Positions 14,290-18,793 of a stretch of 18,793 nucleotides of DNA are shown piece by piece; the first letter of the stretch is position 1, and every line of letters begins with the position of its first letter. The translations under genes and the position numbers were made by a program. The notes under the pieces are model-generated. The model ran no database searches. It saw only the letters and a program-made list of their open reading frames with translations, and was not told where the DNA came from. This stretch comes from DAOTTI01 sp034437795 (GTDB lineage: Bacteria > Chloroflexota > UBA11872 > UBA12225): contig DAOTTI010000063.1 of NCBI GenBank assembly GCA_034437795.1, positions 1-18,793 on the forward strand, read 5' to 3'.

Positions 14290-14787
14290 ATGGAAGTTGC
14301 AGCGTGGCGGGCGATGGCACCGTACGCGCCCGCGGCGGCGCGTAGTCAAGTCCAGCACGCCGCCCTGACGCTGCTACTGATGCTGCTGTCGCACCTGGTC
14401 TTGATGGCCTCGCCGCTGCACGGCATGGCGCTCTCGGTGGGCGCCGGTGCCCAGCACAGGCAGCACGATCCTCTCCGACGCGCCGACGCCGATCAGTCGG
14501 AGCGCGGCGGCGCCCAGCACGGGCAGCACAACGCCGGCGCTTTGCCGTCGCACCAGCGGCCGGGTCGCGGGACAGGGCTCGTGGCGCAACGGGACCTATC
14601 CGACGATTGCGCGATCGTCGCTGCGCTCCCGGCGGGCAACCCCCTCAAGCTCATGCGCGCCGGAGCCTTCGGCCAGGCTCCCTCACTGGCGCCAAGGGAT
14701 GTCGAGCCCGCATTTGGGCGCCCAGCCCGTCCGGCCCCACGTGGGGCGGCGGATCCCCAGGCCCTGTTCCAGGTCTTCCTGTTGTAG
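14290..14787 (+). CDS. Small His-rich exported protein, function unknown
   Basis: I do not recognise the family. The 165-residue frame has an N-terminal hydrophobic segment (ALTLLLMLLSHLVLMA, residues about 25-40), consistent with a signal or anchor peptide, then a His/Gln/Gly-rich region (AQHRQHD, AQHGQHNAG, SHQRPG) and a single Cys in DDCAIVAALPAGNP. It ends in ADPQALFQVFLL. This make-up resembles the small DUF2946-like exported proteins found beside copper-handling genes, and the next two genes are of that kind. No convincing ribosome-binding site precedes the ATG at 14290; 14314 is an alternative start. It could be a spurious frame in GC-rich DNA, so confidence is moderate. Confidence 0.45.
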   Translation: MEVAAWRAMAPYAPAAARSQVQHAALTLLLMLLSHLVLMASPLHGMALSVGAGAQHRQHDPLRRADADQSERGGAQHGQHNAGALPSHQRPGRGTGLVAQRDLSDDCAIVAALPAGNPLKLMRAGAFGQAPSLAPRDVEPAFGRPARPAPRGAADPQALFQVFLL

Positions 14788-14955
14788 GGGGCCTCTCGGC
14801 AAGCCGGCGAGCCGGTGGACGCGGCAACGCCCGTCGCGCCGTCCTCGGCCGGCCGGTGCTCAGCCTCCGCCCCAGCAAGTCATCCGGGCCCCATCTTCGG
14901 ACGTGGGACCGGCGCTCCGTGACCGAGACTTCGAATGCCACACAGGAGTCAGACC

Positions 14956-15369
14956 ATGCCTGTGACCCAGCAGATGATCGAGGCTCATCCACTGGCCTCA
15001 CAAACCGACCGCAGAACGCTGGCGGATTGCGTCCAAGCCTGCTTCGATTGCGCCCAAGCGTGTACGGCCTGCGCCGACGCCTGCCTTGGCGAGCGGGACC
15101 TGCCAATGCTCGTCCGGTGCATTCGGCTCAACCTCGACTGCGCCGACGTGTGCGACGCGACCGCGCGCCTCGTCTCGCGCCAGACCGAGGCCGATTGGTC
15201 CGTGCTGCGCAGCCAGCTTCAGGCCTGCGTGGCCGCGTGCCGCGCCTGCGGTGCCGAGTGCGAGCGCCACGCCCAAGCGATGCAGATGGAGCACTGCCGC
15301 CTGTGCGCCGAGGCGTGCCGGCGCTGCGCCGAGGCCTGCGAGCGTCTGCTTGCGGCGCTCCCCGCATGA
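14956..15369 (+). CDS. Four-helix-bundle copper-binding protein (Csp-like)
   Basis: A 137-residue Cys-rich protein. Eighteen Cys residues occur mostly as CxxC and CxxxC pairs along predicted helices (LADCVQACFDCAQACTACAD, then LQACVAACRACGAECERHA and HCRLCAEACRRCAEACERL). This is the pattern of the copper-storage protein family, in which a four-helix bundle is filled with Cu(I)-binding thiolates. No signal peptide is seen, so it is probably cytosolic (Csp3-like). The ATG at 14956 is supported by AGGAG at 14944-14948; the frame is open 21 bp further upstream, but without a site. It lies between the His-rich ORF and DUF305 on the same strand, suggesting a metal-handling cluster. Confidence 0.9.
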   Translation: MPVTQQMIEAHPLASQTDRRTLADCVQACFDCAQACTACADACLGERDLPMLVRCIRLNLDCADVCDATARLVSRQTEADWSVLRSQLQACVAACRACGAECERHAQAMQMEHCRLCAEACRRCAEACERLLAALPA

Positions 15370-15491
15370 CCGCTCCGCCGAGATCCACCGACCCTATTTC
15401 TCACCGTGTGGCCGGAAGCTTTCACCTGCGCCAGGAGCGGAGGCGTCAGAGGGTTTCTGGCCGCCCATCTAGAAGCAGGAGGACCAGACCC

Positions 15492-16187
15492 ATGCCTGCC
15501 TTTGCAACCAGACCAGTATGCAGGGCCGGGCGCCGCGCGCTCGGCACCGCCACTAGCGCCTTGCTCCTCGCGCTCGTCCTGGCTCCCCCAGCCGCCGCCC
15601 AGCTCACGGGGCGCGACCCGGCGCCGAACCCCACCAGCGCCGCCGTCGAGATGGAGTTCCTGCGCGGCATGGTGCCACACCACCGCGGGGCGATCGCGAT
15701 GGCGGGGCTCGCCACTCAAAAGGCCACCCGCCCTGAGCTCCGTGAGCTGGCCGCCAGGATGATCGAGGACCAGCGGAACGAGATGGCCCAGATGACGGCG
15801 TTCCTTCGGGACTGGTACGGCGTCGAGCCACCGGCCGGCGCCGAGATGCCGATGGAGGCCATGATGGGGATGGCCCCCATGCTCCACAACCTGCTGCCCG
15901 ACGAGAGGGCGCGCATGGCACGGCTGGAGGCCCTCATCGGCCCTGCCTTCGACGTGGAGTTCATGAGCGCCATGACAGACCACCATGCGATGGCGATCGC
16001 CATGGCGGCGCCGGTGCTGATCCACGGCCACCACGAGGACCTCTACACCCTGGCGGAGCGCATCGTGATCAGCCAGGGGGAGGAGATCCGCCAGATGGAC
16101 GAGTGGCTGCAACGCTGGTACGACGTCCGGCGTCCCCTCGAGGGCCCGACCACGACGATGATGGCGATGATGACGCCGCCGCACTGA
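15492..16187 (+). CDS. Secreted DUF305 protein
   Basis: A 231-residue protein. The N-terminus (RRALGTATSALLLALVLAPP then AAAQ) is a Sec signal peptide, so it acts outside the membrane. Two DUF305 repeats follow, each with a His-His motif in a ferritin-like helix: FLRGMVPHHRGAIAMAGLAT and MSAMTDHHAMAIAMAAPVLI, each trailed by an acidic/Met-rich helix (EDQRNEMAQM; ISQGEEIRQMDEWL). DUF305 proteins often accompany copper resistance genes; the Met/His content fits metal binding, but their chemistry is not established. AGGAGG (15477-15482) lies 9 bases before the ATG. It is probably co-transcribed with the Cys-rich protein 122 bp upstream. Confidence 0.92.
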   Translation: MPAFATRPVCRAGRRALGTATSALLLALVLAPPAAAQLTGRDPAPNPTSAAVEMEFLRGMVPHHRGAIAMAGLATQKATRPELRELAARMIEDQRNEMAQMTAFLRDWYGVEPPAGAEMPMEAMMGMAPMLHNLLPDERARMARLEALIGPAFDVEFMSAMTDHHAMAIAMAAPVLIHGHHEDLYTLAERIVISQGEEIRQMDEWLQRWYDVRRPLEGPTTTMMAMMTPPH

Positions 16188-16320
16188 TCGGCGGGGCGGT
16201 CTCGAGCCAGGCTCTTCGTGGGCGGAGCCCTGAACCTGGCGCTCTCCCGGACCAGAGGACTTGGCCAGGGGGAGTAGCGAGTAGCGAGCGAGGAGCCGTC
16301 ACCCTAGTCCTGCCCCAAGT

Positions 16321-16359
16321 AGCGAGCAGCGAGTGAGGGCTCCTCACTCGCTACTCGCT
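16321..16359. repeat. Large inverted repeat (hairpin)
   Basis: AGCGAGCAGCGAGTGAGG (16321-16338) pairs with 16342-16359 at 17 of 18 positions around a 3-nt loop. The sequence is built from an AGCGAG unit that also appears as direct repeats at 16273-16292. It lies between the convergent 3' ends of DUF305 and DoxX. It could act as a bidirectional transcription stop, though no T-tract follows directly; it also looks like a dispersed extragenic repeat. Confidence 0.6.
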
Positions 16360-16363
16360 TCGC

Positions 16364-16397
16364 GGGCCCCCGCTCTCCCTATGGGAGAGGGGCCCTT
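16364..16397. terminator. Second hairpin, possible terminator
   Basis: CTCTCCC (16373-16379) pairs with GGGAGAG (16383-16389) around TAT, and the outer GGGCCC arms (16364-16369 and 16390-16395) extend the stem. TTAA follows. Further copies of the CTCCC/GGGAG theme occur to 16470 (CTCCCACAGGGAG and GAGGGAGAGGGAG), so this belongs to a small cluster of extragenic palindromes. A role as terminator for the convergent DUF305 and DoxX genes is plausible. Confidence 0.45.
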
Positions 16398-16552
16398 AAG
16401 GCAAGGGGACAGTAGGACCTCGCCCTAGCCCGCTCCCACAGGGAGAGGCGACGCTCGCCCAGAGGGAGAGGGAGTGTGCGCCGGCCATGAAGAGGCTGGG
16501 CGTGGCTGCCGGCCGGCGGTGGCGCGCCGCCTAGCCGGCAGCCCTGGGGGCT

Positions 16553-17119
16553 TCAGGCGGCCTTGGCCGCTGGCACCTGCGGCACCGCCTCGGCCGGCCG
16601 CGCCTCGGCCTTCCTCTCGGCGGTGATCAGCTCAATCGCCAGGGCGATCACCGCCAGCACCACGCCCACGACGAAAGTCGGCACGGGCGGCAGCCCGATG
16701 CGCCAGGCCGCGTCGAGCGAGTACTGGCCGGCCCCCATCAGGCCGATGGTGGCCATGGCGGCGAGCAGTACCAGGTTGTACTCATAGCCGCCATTGCTGA
16801 TCCACAGCCCCTTCGGCCAGTGCTGGAAGGCGATCGCCGAGAGCATCACCGCCACGATGGCGGCGGCCGCCAGGGGGGTGAGCAAGCCGAGCACCAGCCC
16901 CGCGCCGCCCAGCGTCTCGCCCAGGCCGGCGAGAATGGCCCACAGCCGTGCCGGACGGAGGCCGAGCGAGGCGAAGTACCCCGCCGTCGCATCGATGCCA
17001 TAGCCGCCGAACCACCCGGCCAGCTTCTGCAGGCCGTGGCCAATGAAGAGCAGGCCGATCACGACCCGAAGGATCAGTAGGCCGGCGTCAGCCGAGATGC
17101 TCACTGGAAGAAAGGTCAT
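16553..17119 (-). CDS. DoxX-family membrane protein
   Basis: 188 residues with four hydrophobic segments. The N-terminal signature LLILRVVIGLLFIGHGLQKL and GGYGIDATAGYFASLGL is characteristic of DoxX/DUF4267-type proteins. TM2 lies in ILAGLGETLGGAGLVLGLLT, TM3 in YNLVLLAAMATIGLMGAG, and TM4 in VGVVLAVIALAIELI. The tail is a charged Ala/Pro-rich cytoplasmic extension. Members are linked to thiol/redox and oxidative-stress systems, but a biochemical role is not fixed. AAAGGAGG sits just upstream of the ATG (17119-17117), a near-perfect ribosome-binding site. It is divergent from DnaJ and convergent with DUF305. Confidence 0.92.
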   Translation of the reverse strand: MTFLPVSISADAGLLILRVVIGLLFIGHGLQKLAGWFGGYGIDATAGYFASLGLRPARLWAILAGLGETLGGAGLVLGLLTPLAAAAIVAVMLSAIAFQHWPKGLWISNGGYEYNLVLLAAMATIGLMGAGQYSLDAAWRIGLPPVPTFVVGVVLAVIALAIELITAERKAEARPAEAVPQVPAAKAA

Positions 17120-17472
17120 CCGCTGTTCGCCTCCTTTCTAGCGCCGGTTGCGGTCCTTTGCTCAATGGGAGTGTGCATCTGTGGTGAGTTGTAGGGTCGC
17201 GGTGTTGGACCGGTATATGAGGCGCGCCAGGGCGCCGTAAAGGATCGCTCGGCGCGGCTCGGTTCTGCGCGGCGCTGTTGAGCTCGGCGCTGTCGGGTGC
17301 GGCTCGGTTCTGCCTGCTTCAGGCCAGGGCCACCCCAGCGTGGCGCGGCCAGTAGTTGAGCATTGCTCCTTGCTGTGAGTAGACCTTGCGTTTTGCGGTG
17401 GCCCGCGGCGGCCGTAACGACCCTTCGCCAATGAGGCAGACATACCGAAAGCACGGATCACGGAGGCGCACG
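17120..17472. other. Divergent spacer between DoxX and DnaJ with short direct repeats
   Basis: No gene is recognised. A 15-bp exact direct repeat, GCGGCTCGGTTCTGC, lies at 17254-17268 and 17299-17313 (45-bp period), with CGGCGCTGT repeated in between. I looked for a CIRCE operator or an HspR (HAIR) site upstream of DnaJ and found neither. TTGAGC near 17354 followed 18 bases later by TAGACC is a weak promoter candidate for DnaJ. Confidence 0.5.
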
Positions 17473-17598
17473 ATGAGCACCGATCCCTTGTGGTGGGAAG
17501 ACGTTGGGGCGCGCGTAGCGGGCGGGCTGGGGACCTCGAACGCCATTCTGGCCCCGTTCTTGCGCCTTTCTTATCCGGCCGGCGGAGCATGGGTGCAG

Positions 17599-18612
17599 AT
17601 GGCTGTCGAATACAAGGACTACTACAAGATCCTGGGCGTGCCGCGGAACGCGACGGAGAAGGAGATCAAGGCCGCCTACCGCAAGCTCGCCCGCCAGTGG
17701 CATCCGGACGTGAACCCGGGCAACAAGGAGGCGGAAGAGCGGTTCAAGGAGATTGCGGAGGCCTACGAGGTCCTCTCAGACCCCGAGAAACGGCGCCGGT
17801 ATGACCAGCTCGGCCCCGACTGGGAGCGGTTCGCGGGCGCAGGACCCGGCCGGGCATGGCGGGGCGCCGGCCCCAGCGGGCCGCGCGTCGAGTACCGCAC
17901 TTTCACGCCTGAGGACCTGCGGGACCTCTTCGGTACGGAATCGCCCTTCTCAGAGTTCTTCCAGGCGCTGTTCGGGGAGCCCGCGCGCGGGTTCGGTGGC
18001 CTGGGTGGCCTGGGGGGCTTCGGGCGCCGCACGGCCACGGCCACGGCTCGGCCGCGGGGGCCAGTGGCTGGCGAGGATATCGAGGCGGAGCTTCAGATCA
18101 CGCTGGACGAGGCCTTCCGCGGCGGCACCAGGACCATCGAGATCACCGATCCCGACGGGCGCAGGCGGCGGGTGGAGGTGCGGATCCCCGCGGGGGTGGA
18201 TACGGGCACCCGCCTGCGGCTGGCGGGGCAGGGCGCACCGGGCGAGGCCGGAGGGCCGCCCGGCGATCTCTATCTGCGCGTCACCGTCCTGCCACACCCG
18301 CGGTTCGAGCGCCGCGGCGACGACCTCTATCTCACCGTCCAGGTCCCGTTGACCACGATGGTCCTGGGAGGTGAGATCACCGTGCCGGCGCTCGACGGGC
18401 AGACGCTAACGGTGACCGTACCCCCGGAGACGCCCAACGGCCGCACCCTCCGGCTGCGGGGGCAGGGCATGCCCCGCCTGCGGCGCCCGGGCGAGCGCGG
18501 CGACCTCTACGTGCGCTGTGAAGCGCTGCTGCCGTCAGGGCTGAGCGAGGAGGAACGGCGCCTGTTCCGGCGCCTGGCGGAGCTGCGCGGCCGCGCGTCG
18601 CGCGCCGCCTGA
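17599..18612 (+). CDS. Class B J-domain co-chaperone (CbpA/DnaJ-like)
   Basis: A 337-residue Hsp70 co-chaperone. The J domain is at residues ~1-70: YYKILGVPRNATEKEIKAAY, then the HPD motif in QWHPDVNPGNKEAEERF, then YEVLSDPEKRRRYDQLG. A Gly/Phe-rich linker follows (FGGLGGLGGFGRR). There is no CxxCxGxG zinc finger. Two C-terminal substrate-binding domains follow: DIEAELQITLDEAFRGGTRT to PHPRFERRGDDLYLTVQVPL and PLTTMVLGGEITVPALDGQT, with a GERGDLYVRCEALLPSGLS end. The ATG at 17599 begins right at the J domain, but its ribosome-binding site is poor. An in-frame ATG at 17473 with GGAGG 7 bases upstream would add 42 residues of unknown role. DnaK partners are not in the window. Confidence 0.92.
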   Translation: MAVEYKDYYKILGVPRNATEKEIKAAYRKLARQWHPDVNPGNKEAEERFKEIAEAYEVLSDPEKRRRYDQLGPDWERFAGAGPGRAWRGAGPSGPRVEYRTFTPEDLRDLFGTESPFSEFFQALFGEPARGFGGLGGLGGFGRRTATATARPRGPVAGEDIEAELQITLDEAFRGGTRTIEITDPDGRRRRVEVRIPAGVDTGTRLRLAGQGAPGEAGGPPGDLYLRVTVLPHPRFERRGDDLYLTVQVPLTTMVLGGEITVPALDGQTLTVTVPPETPNGRTLRLRGQGMPRLRRPGERGDLYVRCEALLPSGLSEEERRLFRRLAELRGRASRAA

Positions 18613-18755
18613 GCAAAGGGAGCGAGAACAGCCTGGGCCGGCTCGACGTAACGGACCAACCTGGACAGGGCTCAGCAAGGACCAGCTTGGACGGAGCAGT
18701 GGTGACGCGCAGGCGTGGCACCAAGGCAACGGAACAGCAGACGGGAGGGAATGCC

Positions 18756-18793
18756 ATGGCACGACCGGCACGCGGCGCGGGGCGCGCCGGCAG
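18756..18793 (+). CDS. Start of an unidentified gene, cut by the window edge
   Basis: GGGAGGG at 18743-18749 precedes two possible ATG codons (18751 and 18756). The later one, at better spacing, opens as MARPARGAGRAG. Twelve codons are too few to identify it. It lies in the same direction as DnaJ, 143 bp after its stop, so another stress or chaperone gene is possible but unproven. Confidence 0.3.
   Translation, partial: MARPARGAGRAG

Noticed and set aside
15219..16184. 321-codon minus-strand frame
   Set aside because: His/Gly/Arg-rich antisense of the DUF305 gene, which has a signal peptide, ribosome-binding site and motifs.
17120..17598. CIRCE or HAIR heat-shock operator upstream of DnaJ
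   Set aside because: No TTAGCACTC-N9-GAGTGCTAA or CTTGAGT-N7-ACTCAAG-like sequence was found.
18653..18692. Two GGACCA-x-C-x-TGGAC blocks 26 bp apart
   Set aside because: They match at 12 of 14 bases but are short and isolated; not enough to call an operator or repeat family.

Overview
High-GC bacterial DNA, very rich in insertion sequences. The gene types fit a member of the Chloroflexota (Thermomicrobia-like): an Uma2 nuclease with a C-terminal coiled coil, a LacI-controlled sugar-uptake operon with a Tat/lipoprotein binding protein, a small Cys-rich four-helix copper protein, DUF305, DoxX and a zinc-finger-less DnaJ. The phylum is inferred from gene style only; no rRNA, tRNA or other phylogenetic marker is present.

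Layout. (1) 1-5040 is an IS graveyard: an IS630 C-terminal scrap, a broken AAA/LuxR-type ATPase, an IS630 element (1338-3701) with a complete-looking IS110 element inside it, and a decayed IS701-like element bounded by 17-bp perfect inverted repeats (3783-4996). (2) 5038-12540 is a metabolic island: a frameshifted Uma2 gene, a LacI-type repressor facing away from an operon of FAD-dependent oxidoreductase, sugar-binding lipoprotein (frameshifted), sulfatase (two compensating frameshifts) and the first ~23 codons of a probable ABC permease. An IS982 element with a 7-bp target duplication lies exactly on the sulfatase stop codon / permease ribosome-binding site. A scrap of IS630 end and another IS630-type element then cut off the rest of the permease. 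(3) 13924-14200 is a five-unit array with an exact 61-bp period, organised like a degenerate CRISPR (28-bp conserved block plus 33-bp variable block), with no cas gene in view. (4) 14290-17119 is a metal/redox stress group: a His-rich secreted ORF, a Cys-rich copper-storage protein, a secreted DUF305 protein, a hairpin-rich spacer and a DoxX membrane protein on the opposite strand. (5) 17473-18612 is a class B DnaJ (CbpA type), followed by the first codons of another gene at the window edge.

How they work together. The LacI-oxidoreductase-binding protein-sulfatase-permease set looks like a regulated system for taking up and oxidising a (possibly sulfated) carbohydrate. In this copy it appears inactivated by IS insertions and frameshifts. 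Intact genes (LacI, FAD oxidoreductase, IS110 and IS982 transposases, DUF305, DoxX, DnaJ) sit among broken ones. The frameshifts may therefore be real decay rather than uniform sequencing error, but single-base errors cannot be excluded from the sequence alone.
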